From positions 248,001 to 312,000 of the forward strand of contig NZ_JAPQEZ010000003.1 in the NCBI RefSeq assembly GCF_026798195.1: a stretch of DNA of 64,000 nt, written 5' to 3'. The stretch is from Lentilactobacillus senioris (GTDB lineage Bacteria > Bacillota > Bacilli > Lactobacillales > Lactobacillaceae). The notes beneath the pieces were generated by a model. It saw nothing but the letters and a program-made list of their open reading frames with translations, did no database searches and was not told the origin of the DNA. Every line of letters starts with the position of its first letter. The stretch's first letter is position 1. The position numbers and the translations under genes were made by a program. Positions 43,395 through 53,268 of this stretch are shown one piece after another.

Positions 43395-46300
43395 TTAATT
43401 TTGTGCAGCGAGAATTTTACCGAAGAAGTCATTAGCCATTGCTTCAAACTTTCTACGATCTTCCGTGAGTCGTTTAGCTACAACATCACCGGTCCGTTCT
43501 GGATCACTAGTACCTTCAATGTGAATTTCTGGGTGGTAATTCATATTTGGCTTAATTGATACTGCTTTTTGGCCAACAGAACTAGATTTCACTGATTCAT
43601 TAAAATCATCACGAGATAGTTTCATCTTCCTGAATTCATTTTGAATCTTCGCAAATTCTTTGAGCTGACCAAAAACACCATTTGGTTGCTTAGAAGCACG
43701 ATCGCTCATCGCTTCCATAATCAATTTATCCGCCGAAGGACGGCTAGTATTGATGGCAACCTCATTTTGACCAGGAACTTCGCCAAAGACATTAACCTTA
43801 CCGTTTTCAGCCCAGCCACCATTAGCATGCAGTGCTTTAGCGATACTATTGGCACCTGCAACGTGTTGGGCTGTATATCCGCCACGCTCCCATTGATTTG
43901 AGAAAGCAGCAGCTAACGATGAAACGGACCCATGACTGCTCAATATTCTTTTTAGGACGCCACTATCTGTACTATCTCCCTTAAGAGCAAATTCTAACTG
44001 TGTAGCCGCACTCTTCCAATTTCCGCCAGTTTTTCTAGCGAATTTGATTAAGTTATCTTTACGTCCACCTAACCATTGCCCTAAACCAGACGCTCCTCCT
44101 CCTGGATTAATTGCGCCAGGATCTAAGTGAGATTCAAAGCTCCAGTTCCCAAGAACTGCAGCTATACCAGAGTTGGTTGCTGATGGATACATTTTCTTAA
44201 TTGCAGCAGCGAGAATTCGTGCTCTAGAACCCATATCACCTACTAAGTTCATATTACCAACGTCACCAATTTCGTCTTCTCCCAAATTATCCTTAATCCA
44301 GTTAATTGCTTTTTTACCAAGCTGTTTCTTAGCTAGATTTTTAAGTCGTTTGCTTGAATTGTTTTTCTCTTTTTTGTCTACGGCATTATGCAAGCCCTTG
44401 ATTCGATAATATCCATATCCCATAGACTTATCAGAAGCAATAGAAGTAACTCGCGCTCTTGGGGGAGTTTCATTAAACATAGAACCAGTCTTAGGATTCT
44501 TGATAATCCCAACGTGACCAGCGGCCCCAGTTCCATGACCAAACACAACTATATCTCCAGGGAGAGTGTTAGATAAGTTTTGGCCAAGATGCTGAACACC
44601 TGAACTTGTTTGCATTGCAACAGTGGTTCGACCGATATTGATACCAAAATGAGCTAACGCTGAAGCAACCATCCCTGAACAGTCATAAACATCAGGTCCC
44701 ATGCCACCCATGACATATGGTTTTCCGGCATAGTGTTCTTCTGCGTACTTAAGAAAGGCTTCTCGTGTACCACCAGATCCTGAAGCTGAACCTATAGCAT
44801 CCGCAACAACATTCCACATTGCTTTCATCCATGGGTTTCCCAGTGATTTACTTGCTCTTTTACCTAAACTAGTAGTTTTTTCCTGAATTGGAGTACCCAA
44901 AACATTTACTTTTTTAGAAAAACTGTTGTTAAAAGATTCATTAGGATTCTTTTCACCTGCGGCAGCTATTTTCTTCAGTTGACTCTTTGATACTCCGGAT
45001 CCCTTTGCAAAATGAGTAATATTTTGACTTTTAGCCCATTCAACAGATTGCGAACCATTAAGAACTTGGTCTCCTTTTTTCAAGGGCAGTATTACGTCAT
45101 TTCCTTTAGGAGCATACACATTATTATCTCGAACAATAAGCTCTTGCCTAGGACCGGTTTTAGCATCATTAACCATGGCGATCTGATCATTAGCTAATTT
45201 ACCGTCTGATCCAGATGCATAATGAATAGGCTTCAAAACAGAATCATTACCACCGAATTGGCTTAAAACTGTATTGATTCCACTAATACCACGGTTTAAT
45301 TGCTTGATAGTATTAGCCATTGCCTTATATGCATAGTTGTCTAGTTTTCCAAAAATACTGTTAAAGTCGGATACTATTGCAGTAGCAACTGCATTCATTC
45401 CTTTATGCATTTGGTTCATCTGAACAATAGAACTCTTCTGCATTTGGTCGAAATCTTTAACGGTATTCTTATGGAGTTTACCCACATTACGGTCGCTATC
45501 CTTGACCATATCAGCTGTAATGGAATTCATACCTTTGTTAAGTTGCTTAGCTTGGGTAATGGATCCTTTTTGCATATCGTTAAAATCACGAATAGTATTC
45601 CGTTGAATCTGTTGTGTTTGCTTCTTGGTACCAACTTTTAAGGATCCGAAAATCTTGGTGGACTTAGAATTCAACTGATTAAGTTCTTTCGATCCATTCT
45701 TGTTAGATTTTTTATATCCATTAGTAATGGTACTAGTAATTAAACGCATAGATTTTTTGGCCGAACGAGCACTGCCATCTAATCCTGACCCTTTCAAACT
45801 AACCGAGCTTTGTGCAGCAGCTACTTTTAGCTTACCAGTACCTTTAGCATATCCGGGTAAAGTCCTACCCTTACCAAGACCGCCAGACAGCACTTTAGCA
45901 GTATCCTTGGCATTTAAGATATGTTCTCCAGCGTGAACCTTAGCTAAAGTGGGGCCGTTGCCTAGCAAGCGGAAACGTCCTTTTCGAGGATCGTAAGCCA
46001 TTTCGGTTCCAGCTTCATTAACCATCGCAACATGCGTACGATTAATTGGGCCACCATCAGCGTGACCAATACCAGTTGGAACATTGATCTTATTCTTAGC
46101 AGGAATTTTGTTAGATCCTTTTTTAGAATCTAATTTGCCCGGCTTAAGTACTCCATCGGTGAAATATCCATGAGAATTATTTTTAGAGCTGGAGTCGTTA
46201 GCATGAGTCAGGCTTTTCACCATGTCACTAATTCCATCAACAACAGTTCCAACGAGTTTAGCGATACCGCCTAAAACATCTTTAGCAATATCCCATATCC

Positions 46301-47713
46301 CTGACCATACTGATTGCCAAATATCGAAGAACCCATTAACAACTTTCCCAGCGCTATTAAATGCACCTTTAAAATCGCCTCGAAGTAAACTACCGACAAC
46401 TCCAACAGTACCTTTAACTATCTTAGATAAACCTTTAAATACCCCACCTATACTTTTAATGATATGGGCGGCAACTTTAAATACCGTTCCAATAACTACA
46501 CCCAACATCTTGATAGTTGTTCTTAATTTTGAACCGATATATGCCAGCGCAATTTTACCGACGTATTTAAATACATCACCAATCGCTTTTATATTTTTTT
46601 GATCAGTTTTCGACAATTTAAACGACTTAGTAACGCTCTTCCAAGACTTGCTTACTGTTTTTCCAAGCAGATTTACTGGTCCTTTGATACTTCTATTGGC
46701 TGTTTTAAAAGCACCACTTAATGAGGAGCCTATTTTCTTACCCAACTTAGTTTTGCTAAACTTGCGAGTTAAATCTCCTACCCAACCACCAGCTACATGA
46801 CCGATAGTTGCGCCAAGAGCAGCACCAGCAGGGCCACCAAAGAAAAAGCCAATTCCGCCACCAATAGCAGTTCCTAAACCTTGACCCAACTTCTTAAACT
46901 TGGTTACCGGATTCTTGGACTTAATAGCTGAATAAATATCAAATCCGGCAGTAGCCACAATGCCAACGCCAACGGCTGCGGTACCAGCTTTAGATAACAT
47001 GCCGGGAGCATTTTTAGCTACTCCGGTAGTTGGATTTTTACCTTTGATAAGCCCTGAAATACCACCCATTCCAGGAATTTTGATATTTTTAAGAGCCTTT
47101 AAAGGTGCAATCAACTTAAGGACAGTTCCAGCTAAAATAGCCATAGGACCAATAGCAGCCGTTACAACTGCAGCTAATCCTACAAACTTCTTAGCCGGTT
47201 CTGGTAATCTTTGAAATTTTTCCAAAACATCAGCAACGCCCTTAGCCAGCTTAGTTAACGTTGGCATCCACGCATTTGCGATTTCAACACCGGAGTTTAA
47301 TAACCCTTGTTTGATCCGATCCCACTGCTTAGATAAAGTGTTCATATTCTTTTGTGAAAGTTGGGCCACGTATCCTTGACCCTTATTCATGTTTTGGGAT
47401 TGCTGAACTTTCTTGTCCAGTTTTGCAACATCTTTGTAGCTTTCACCTAAAGCCTGAGCCGCACTAGATGCATTAACACCAAATAAAGCTGCGTAAATAG
47501 CACCTTTATCGGTCCGACTCATCTTCATCTTGTCCATTCGAGTTGCTAACTTCTCAAACACTTGTTGAATAGGGATTAAATTATGATGAGCATCACGGAA
47601 ATCATCATAGTCCATTCCCAACTCTTTCATGGCACTAGGTGCCTTACCTTTAGTTGGTGGGCTAGTCAAACGTTGATAAATTTGACGCATCGAGGTACCG
47701 GCTTGCGAACCAT
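43395..47713 (-). CDS. Tape measure protein, exon 2 (with NlpC/P60 and tail-tip lysozyme domains)
   Basis: This is the 3' exon of the split tape-measure gene; its frame begins GSQAGTSMRQIYQRL at 47713. It holds a long helical body with hydrophobic Gly-rich segments, then two wall-degrading domains. NlpC/P60 (about 1310-1430 of the spliced protein) shows VYDCSGMV with catalytic Cys and AAGHVGI with His; a phage tail-tip lysozyme (about 1470-1620) shows WSFESHLDPGAINPGG. It sets tail length and opens the wall during entry. The ATG at 47690 is unlikely to be a real start. Confidence 0.9.
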
Positions 47714-47942
47714 CTCAAATTGTTATCGTAAGGGCTCTTTATCCCCTACTTCTATATGTTTCCATATAGTTCAGACTATCTTTTCACCTACAGCCAAACT
47801 GTTTAGGTGTTCCGCCTTCATGGATATTTCACCATACAAAAAAGGCACTCATTAGAGTGTCTTTGCTTAGGTTATTTTATCTAGTCGTTACGCCTTCCCA
47901 GAGTTTCCTTCTGGTCTTGGTTCGGGATCAACATGCAATTTA

Positions 47943-48218
47943 TCATTTATAAATACTTCGACGGTGACCTATATTAATTGCTAACACAATCAACTGATCA
48001 TCATCAATTTCACAAATAACACGATAATTACCAATACGATATCTCCACTGACCACTTTTATCGGCCGTCAGTCCTTTACCAATTCGATATGGGTCATCGA
48101 TACCATCAACATTGACATACAACCAACGTGTGATTAGTTTTGCTTGATGTTTATCCATTTTACGCAGCTCTTTCTGCGCTTCTTTGGTAAATCTTAATTG
48201 ATACCCATCATCACTCAT
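47943..48218 (-). CDS. RelE-family toxin inside the group I intron
   Basis: The toxin is about 91 residues long, with the RelE pattern YQLRFTKEAQKELRKMD, the basic loop SGQWRYRIGNYRVICEI and the C-terminal LAINIGHRRSIYK. RelE-type toxins cleave mRNA on the ribosome. ATG 48218 overlaps the antitoxin stop by 8 nt and follows GGTGG, so it is translationally coupled. It lies in the P5 region of the intron, on the intron's own strand. Confidence 0.92.
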   Translation of the reverse strand: MSDDGYQLRFTKEAQKELRKMDKHQAKLITRWLYVNVDGIDDPYRIGKGLTADKSGQWRYRIGNYRVICEIDDDQLIVLAINIGHRRSIYK

Positions 48219-48444
48219 CAATACCACCGAATTCTTTCATGATGTCATCCATGGATACCGACTGTTTTCCACTATCTATCCATTGCTTGTGAGCAACTTC
48301 AGCAGTTTGACGATCGTATTCATCTTCCAAATCTGACATTGAATAATCTTTAATGAGATCAGATAACGTAACTCCATAAAAGTCAGCCATATACTGTAGC
48401 CATTCTTTTTCGTCATTGCTGACACGTACGGTAATTGTTGCCAT
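48211..48444 (-). CDS. RelB-type antitoxin inside the group I intron
   Basis: The 77-residue antitoxin begins MATITVRVSNDEKEWLQYMA, a ribbon-helix-helix DNA-binding domain of the DUF6290/RelB type, followed by a toxin-binding acidic C-terminal region (MDDIMKEFGGIDE). ATG 48444 lies 9 nt after AAGGAG; a longer frame reading to 48573 lacks support and overlaps the intron 5' end. It should repress its own operon through the palindrome at 48464-48480. Confidence 0.92.
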   Translation of the reverse strand: MATITVRVSNDEKEWLQYMADFYGVTLSDLIKDYSMSDLEDEYDRQTAEVAHKQWIDSGKQSVSMDDIMKEFGGIDE

Positions 48445-48463
48445 ATTACTCATCTCCTTATCT

Positions 48464-48480
48464 GTATTACATTGTAACAC
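48464..48480. promoter_or_regulatory. Candidate operator and -10 of the intron toxin-antitoxin operon
   Basis: The imperfect palindrome GTATTAC-ATT-GTAACAC (one mismatch) overlaps a minus-strand TACAAT -10-like hexamer about 25 nt before the antitoxin start. This is the expected site for autoregulation by a RelB-type antitoxin. Confidence 0.55.
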
Positions 48481-48571
48481 AAACGAAGAATAAATGAATC
48501 TATATTGTTTAGTCTTCCCCGAGTTAACGGAATTTATTACGCAGCCATTTCTGATTGCGAGGACAGTTTCC

Positions 48572-49511
48572 AAATCCCAAAGTTCGACAAGCCACCAATC
48601 GCTGCCACAGTTTCATGCAACGTTTGGTTAGCCGCATGGGCGTCAGGCCCAGCATACTTAAGAGCTTCACCCAAGTCACCGAATGAAGTAGCAGTTAAAT
48701 CGGCTGAATAAGCCATTTGGTTAATAGCTTTCTTACTAGCGTTAGCCATTCCAACAACTGTATCTTTTTTCATGCCAAATTGTTCAATAGCAGAAGCAGC
48801 GTTATTGACCACGTCAGTATAACTATCACCAGACGCAATCGCACCTTGTAAGTAAGATTTTTGAGATCCTAATGCTTGATCAGTTGTATAACCACGACGA
48901 ACCAAGGTTTCGTAACCTTCACCAATCTTTTTAGTTGAAACACCATACTCGTTAGAGTACTTTGTCCCATCTTTTTGCATTTGGCTAACATTACGCTGAG
49001 CTTCAGTCTGTTTTTCACCGCCGGTTACCGCCAAGTTGGTGATAACTTTGTAGCGATTTTGTAACTCTGTAGCAGTCTTTAATGCTATAGCAGCGCCCGC
49101 TGTAATTCCCGCTGTAACTGCCGTAGCTTTAGTCCCGAAACTTTGCATCTGACTGCCCAACTTGCCCAAATCACGAGTGTGCCTATTAAAAAAGGACTTC
49201 CCAAAGGATTTATCCATTGAGTTACCCAGTTTTTCGGTTCTTGATTTAGTTTTGTCAGCTTCTTGCCCAGTCTTCTTTAGATTTTCATTAGTAATATTGA
49301 TTATCTTGTTGTCTTTTTCCAGTCCCTTTGTACTGGATTTATTCAAAGTATTATTAAATTTATCTATATTTCGACTGGCTTCTTTAACTTGCTTATCTAG
49401 CTTAGGCATGAGCTTATCAAGCTGCTTGATAACTCTTTGCATGCCATCTAGTTTGGAAAGACCATCAATATCAATTTTGTAACTGATACGATCTCCAGCT
49501 ATTTCAGCCAT
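48572..49511 (-). CDS. Tape measure protein, exon 1
   Basis: The 5' exon codes for about 313 residues. It contains helical coiled coils and the conserved tape-measure segment AADLTATSFGDLGEALKYAG-like (SADLTATSFGDLGEALKYAG), then AAIGGLSNFGI at the exon end. Without splicing, translation would run 8 further codons to 10 residues into intron sequence and stop at 48537. The normal continuation, GSQAGT, appears only at 47711. It follows the tail-assembly chaperone genes. Confidence 0.9.
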
Positions 49512-49789
49512 TAGGATCCCTCCTTACCGCCAAATGCGAGTGCGATTGCCATTGCTTGGTTGTAGCGACTAGTTTTCAACCTCTCTTGGGTTGCGTACTG
49601 TAAGATGCTTAGTTCGTTGCCGTTCATATTACGGATCTCTTCACGAGTAACGTTTACAGATCCGTTAATATAAGCGGACCATTCCATCGCTAGACCGGGA
49701 TTTTTGTCGAAAAGTTTTTCAATTTGCCGTTTATTGAAAAAAATATTACTCCTCGAGGTAAAACGTGGCGATGATGCCCATATAATCAT
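49511..49789 (-). CDS. Tail assembly chaperone extension (gpT-like), probably reached by frameshift
   Basis: This frame overlaps the end of the preceding gene by 44 nt and carries a helical domain (LFDKNPGLAMEWSAYINGSV; MAIALAFGG) found in GT chaperones. There is no good ribosome-binding site before ATG 49789. The frame is +1 relative to the upstream gene, and ACG-TTTT-ACC near 49768 offers a TTT P-site slip. The likely product is a fusion of both genes. Confidence 0.7.
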   Translation of the reverse strand: MIIWASSPRFTSRSNIFFNKRQIEKLFDKNPGLAMEWSAYINGSVNVTREEIRNMNGNELSILQYATQERLKTSRYNQAMAIALAFGGKEGS

Positions 49790-50267
49790 CTAGTTCGCCT
49801 TTGGTCATCCCAATTTCTGATAAACTCTTAAAAGTTACAGTGTGAAGTGGTGCTTCATTAACAAGAATTACTCGGATGAGTTTTTCCATAATTAATTTAT
49901 AAACGCCAAAGTTGTTAACCATCATTTCTTGATTACCATCATTGGTTTGATTAAAGCGAATTGTAGTGTCAGATAGTTCGGTACTGACCGCCAAGTCAGG
50001 TTTAGCAACTGACGTTTTAAGTTTCTTACCGTTTTTCAAAACGTAAACAAAATTAAAATTATCATCAACGGCTAAAACTTCTTGCCGTTTGATCGATGGC
50101 ATATAGTCCAATACTTCTGGATGAGTTTCTTCGGTCTTGGTTACTTCTTGTTTTCGATCTGAATAGTCTTCTAATGGGGTTGCTTTAGGTTCTACTGAAC
50201 TTGTTGGAACTCCCTCATTAGCTGATTGATCTTGAATGAATGCGTCATCTAAATTTTCGTTTTCCAT
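49746..50267 (-). CDS. Tail assembly chaperone (gpG-like, XkdN position)
   Basis: The 173-residue soluble protein lies between the tail tube and tape-measure genes, the position of tail assembly chaperones. It has a disordered acidic N-terminus (about 1-50) and a compact C-terminal helix (LSEIGMTKGELDDYMGI). It probably binds the tape measure, partly as a frameshifted longer form. Confidence 0.78.
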   Translation of the reverse strand: MENENLDDAFIQDQSANEGVPTSSVEPKATPLEDYSDRKQEVTKTEETHPEVLDYMPSIKRQEVLAVDDNFNFVYVLKNGKKLKTSVAKPDLAVSTELSDTTIRFNQTNDGNQEMMVNNFGVYKLIMEKLIRVILVNEAPLHTVTFKSLSEIGMTKGELDDYMGIIATFYLEE

Positions 50268-50286
50268 AGTACAATTACCTCACTTT

Positions 50287-50724
50287 TTATTTGTTTTTGT
50301 TACCTTCAAGAGAAATGTTGATACATGAGAATGCTGCATCAACCGTTTGTGCTTGACCACCGACATTAATATCTGGGTTCTTAGTAAGCAAAGCTTTGCC
50401 TGCGTAAACACTTTCGTATGGTGTAGAGATATTAATTTTGTGGTATCCAGTCGAAACCCCATAACCCATAATGTCTTGCCAAGTGTCGGAAGCACGGTTC
50501 AAATGCAAAGTAATAGTTCCTCGCCCATCATGGTTTCGAACAGCAGTACCAGATCCTTGAGCATCAATATCTAAAGTAACGTTATCGGTTGTCCATGAAA
50601 TGGATACCATGTCATTACCGTTAAAGTATTTAACCAGCTTTTCATCTAAATAAATTGCCACATCAGCAGCATCAAACAATGGTTCGTCGTCTTCAAGAAC
50701 TTGATTTGATAAATTATCAGCCAT
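50287..50724 (-). CDS. Tail tube protein (XkdM type)
   Basis: The 145-residue beta-rich protein shows the tube-protein pattern VAIYLDEKLVKYFNGNDMVS, IDAQGSGTAVRNHDGRG and AFSCINISLEG. It forms the inner tube of a contractile tail and follows the sheath gene by 13 nt. Confidence 0.83.
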   Translation of the reverse strand: MADNLSNQVLEDDEPLFDAADVAIYLDEKLVKYFNGNDMVSISWTTDNVTLDIDAQGSGTAVRNHDGRGTITLHLNRASDTWQDIMGYGVSTGYHKINISTPYESVYAGKALLTKNPDINVGGQAQTVDAAFSCINISLEGNKNK

Positions 50725-50737
50725 TTTTAATCCTCCT

Positions 50738-51928
50738 CTACATTACGATCGTGTTTTCAATATAGGCATCTTCCAGCATGCCCATTGGGTAGTATTTAGT
50801 TTCGATACCACGCATTTCACGCTTGGTTTCGTATGATTTTGGTAATAGTCCTGGTTTTACATGGTGAATTTCGTATTTAGGCTTACCGGTCTCAGAACCG
50901 TTAGCGTCCAGTTCAGGTGCAATAATGTCTAAATCTCCTGCATCTATGAAGACCCCACTAATGGTATTAATGACTGAATCAAAACCAACCTCTGAATATG
51001 GAATCCCTTGCTTAGCATTTTGGACAAATAGATTAGCCACTCGACTAGTGATTGTGTTTTGAATCCAATCCCATCCTAAAATGATATCGATATGCATATT
51101 TTCCGCAGCAGTTCTTGAACTAGTAATACGTGGTGAATCAAGCACGTATGCATAAGTCACAATGTTGTACTTATCTAGTTCAGCTTGATCATCTGGAGTA
51201 AATTCATATCGATCTTGTGGTTGGGTATATGGCAAATCACCCAAAGCGTATTTGGTAGCTGAGTGAGGTTTGCGGCCGTACATCGCACCTACATAAGCAG
51301 CATCGAATACATTGTTGTATTGGTCTTGCATTTCAACTGTTGAATCATCAACGACAGGCAAGGTCAATAGCTGTGTTTTTTTATTGTCAGCATAGGTTTG
51401 CAATTTAGTTGCGTCATTGGAGTAAGCAACGTAAACGCCAGTATTTTGGACTTCAACAAAATTTGAAATAGCATGAGAAACTTCATCGTCAAATTCTGCC
51501 AAAATCCAAAATTGTGGTCCGGCAAAGTAATATTTCTTAAGTGCCATTACCGCGCCAATCGCGTCAGCTGATAACTCTGAGCCATCACTATTAGCATCAG
51601 CAGCTTTAATAACTGCCCCGTCCTTAGTAGGAGTCGCGGTAACGCTGCTTGGAGTTGGCGCTGGTTCTAAAGTTCCCGGAGCAAAAGTCACAGCCAAGAG
51701 ACTTGAAGCTTCATTGTTCGCTGCAAAATATGCCCGAGCTTTCTTCCAGAATGGTGAGTAAAGTTCAAAATCATCAGCAACAGCATCTAAATCGCTGTAT
51801 ACCTTAATACCTTGGGTAGTTCCCTTAACTAGCATGCCCATAAATGGGGCAACTGTTTCGGTAACGTATTTGTTTGAAATGTGTACCGGTGAAATTCGAC
51901 TTACGGTACTGAATAATGCATTTGCCAT
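50738..51928 (-). CDS. Tail sheath protein (DUF3383 type)
   Basis: The 396-residue protein starts ALFSTVSRISPVHISNKYVT and has a Gly-rich C-terminal half typical of DUF3383 sheath proteins (DIILGWDWIQNTITSRVAN, NTISGVFIDAGDLDI). A sheath shows that the prophage has a contractile, myovirus-type tail. It abuts the next gene by 1 nt. Confidence 0.85.
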   Translation of the reverse strand: MANALFSTVSRISPVHISNKYVTETVAPFMGMLVKGTTQGIKVYSDLDAVADDFELYSPFWKKARAYFAANNEASSLLAVTFAPGTLEPAPTPSSVTATPTKDGAVIKAADANSDGSELSADAIGAVMALKKYYFAGPQFWILAEFDDEVSHAISNFVEVQNTGVYVAYSNDATKLQTYADNKKTQLLTLPVVDDSTVEMQDQYNNVFDAAYVGAMYGRKPHSATKYALGDLPYTQPQDRYEFTPDDQAELDKYNIVTYAYVLDSPRITSSRTAAENMHIDIILGWDWIQNTITSRVANLFVQNAKQGIPYSEVGFDSVINTISGVFIDAGDLDIIAPELDANGSETGKPKYEIHHVKPGLLPKSYETKREMRGIETKYYPMGMLEDAYIENTIVM

Positions 51929-52434
51929 TAAAATTCCTCCTTAAAATTCGTTGTAATATCCGCATTCGATATTTGATCAATGGGACTTTGAAAATGGCGA
52001 GTGTAACGAATGGTTACATCAAATCCGTGGTGATGCACCGAGTTGAACGGTAGGTCATTAACTGCTCTGCCTTTTGGAGATTCAGCACTAGCAATGACGA
52101 TTCCGTTATTCCGCAATTCCTGTCTTACATATGGGTCACGTAAAAAGACGTGCAATGCGCCGGCCTTTTGCATTACTTCTGATAAGGTCTTGCAAAACAC
52201 GTCTATGGAAATGATTGCTTCAAATTGCCCGCTGTTAATGTTCGGATCTGAATAAACCGGATCGTCATACATCAACGGGTAATAACTGATAAATGGGAAT
52301 TCTTTAGCTTTAGCGATTTGTTCGTTTGGAATTACTGGGCAATCAGCGATTTTTTCAATTTCCGTAACTAAAGAGCCAATCACGGAATCATAATCGGTTG
52401 GTTGCTTATCAAACGGTCGGTTCAAGCGAATCAT
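51928..52434 (-). CDS. Tail terminator or completion protein
   Basis: The 168-residue protein lies just before the sheath gene. Its alpha/beta pattern (EKIADCPVIPNEQIAKAKEF; FEAIISIDVFCKTL) fits phage tail terminator proteins of the LIC12616-like group. It overlaps both neighbours, so it is translationally coupled. Confidence 0.68.
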   Translation of the reverse strand: MIRLNRPFDKQPTDYDSVIGSLVTEIEKIADCPVIPNEQIAKAKEFPFISYYPLMYDDPVYSDPNINSGQFEAIISIDVFCKTLSEVMQKAGALHVFLRDPYVRQELRNNGIVIASAESPKGRAVNDLPFNSVHHHGFDVTIRYTRHFQSPIDQISNADITTNFKEEF

Positions 52435-52819
52435 CCCCTTTCAATTTGTATACAAAAATACCGGCTACATGGTTGTAGTCGGTAACGGTATCGATTTGTA
52501 AAATACGATTGTCATATTCAACGATAGTGCCAATAGGAAATTCGTGTTGTGAGTACCAACTATACCGGCGAGGTAACGTATTACCTCCGCCGCTTAGGCT
52601 TTGAGCCATGGCTAGAGTAGTCACTGAATTAGATGATTCTGGTACCACTGGTTCAGATAAGCTCACTTTATCTGAATCATTTACAACATCATTTTTACTA
52701 ATCGGTACCAACTCATTTAATGCATTAGTTTTACCGCCACTCAAAACATTGAGTTTCAGGTGAACGGTAACTGGTACATAAAACTCTTCTAACGCTTCAA
52801 AGAAATCATTAATGATCAC
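52409..52819 (-). CDS. Phage head-tail connector-region protein
   Basis: The 136-residue protein overlaps both neighbouring genes. It contains an N-terminal beta-rich part (FYVPVTVHLKLNVLSGGKTN) and a compact C-terminal part (TIVEYDNRILQIDTVTDYNH). This resembles head-completion proteins, but no family is certain. Confidence 0.65.
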   Translation of the reverse strand: MIINDFFEALEEFYVPVTVHLKLNVLSGGKTNALNELVPISKNDVVNDSDKVSLSEPVVPESSNSVTTLAMAQSLSGGGNTLPRRYSWYSQHEFPIGTIVEYDNRILQIDTVTDYNHVAGIFVYKLKGDDSLEPTV

Positions 52820-53267
52820 GGTGTGTCACCTTCTCATCAATCGACCGATATAAACCGCCAGTATCTATTAACGGTTGATTTCGCCCTTTCATTTTGACAG
52901 TCGCTGGAGCATTAGGTGGACCGATAATATCGATTTGATGCCTAACATCATCAGCCATTTGGCCACCTAATAATTTATAAGCTTGATTACCCGTTAAACG
53001 TCCTTTTAAAACGCCTTTAACAGCTACTCCAGCTGTATATTTCCAACTGTGTTTACGATTACGAGCGCTTGCCCCACGTAAAAAGGAACGAGCTGGTATT
53101 TTATCCGTACCAAATTCGTTCCACCTCACAATTTTTTGCAATTCTTCAGGAGAATGTTCAGGAACGTTTTTAAACGCCCCTACATTAGCCTGATTGGTAT
53201 TTAGTTGCTTTAACCGTCTCTTTTGCAGCTGCAGTTTTTGAATAACTTTGTCTGCTCCAGAACTCAT
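52809..53267 (-). CDS. HK97 gp10-like tail/connector protein
   Basis: The 152-residue protein has the gp10-like features KIVRWNEFGTDKIPARSFLR and PLIDTGGLYRSIDEKVTHRD. These proteins join the head to the tail. It is strongly basic in the middle. Confidence 0.8.
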   Translation of the reverse strand: MSSGADKVIQKLQLQKRRLKQLNTNQANVGAFKNVPEHSPEELQKIVRWNEFGTDKIPARSFLRGASARNRKHSWKYTAGVAVKGVLKGRLTGNQAYKLLGGQMADDVRHQIDIIGPPNAPATVKMKGRNQPLIDTGGLYRSIDEKVTHRDH

Positions 53268-53268
53268 T

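Larger units (their letters stand above)
47714..48571 (-). ncRNA. Group I intron in the tape-measure gene, hosting a toxin-antitoxin operon
   Basis: The minus strand has the group I core in order: P4 TCGGG/CCCGA (48518-48522 with 47922-47926), P6 CCAGA/TCTGG (47898-47914), P7 GACTA/TAGTC (47882-47886 with 47774-47778), P8 CACCTA.../...AGGTG (47785-47809) and P9 CTATATG-GAAA-CATATAG (47752-47769). The intron ends in G. The TA genes lie between the P4 strands, in P5. Joining 48572 to 47713 restores the frame and a GIYGSQAGT motif. Exact 5' splice site is uncertain: the exon end GGGATTT can pair with AAATTCC but gives U-A, not U-G. Confidence 0.85.

Noticed and set aside
47690-47690. ATG 47690 as the start of an independent 1,431-residue tape-measure protein
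   Set aside because: It is an internal Met of exon 2 with no ribosome-binding site; coding sequence continues upstream to the splice site.
43395-49511. Reading the tape-measure region as two genes broken by a simple TA insertion or an assembly error
   Set aside because: The interrupting sequence has ordered group I core helices, ends in G, and its removal restores both frame and the GSQAGT motif, which an insertion or misassembly would not explain.
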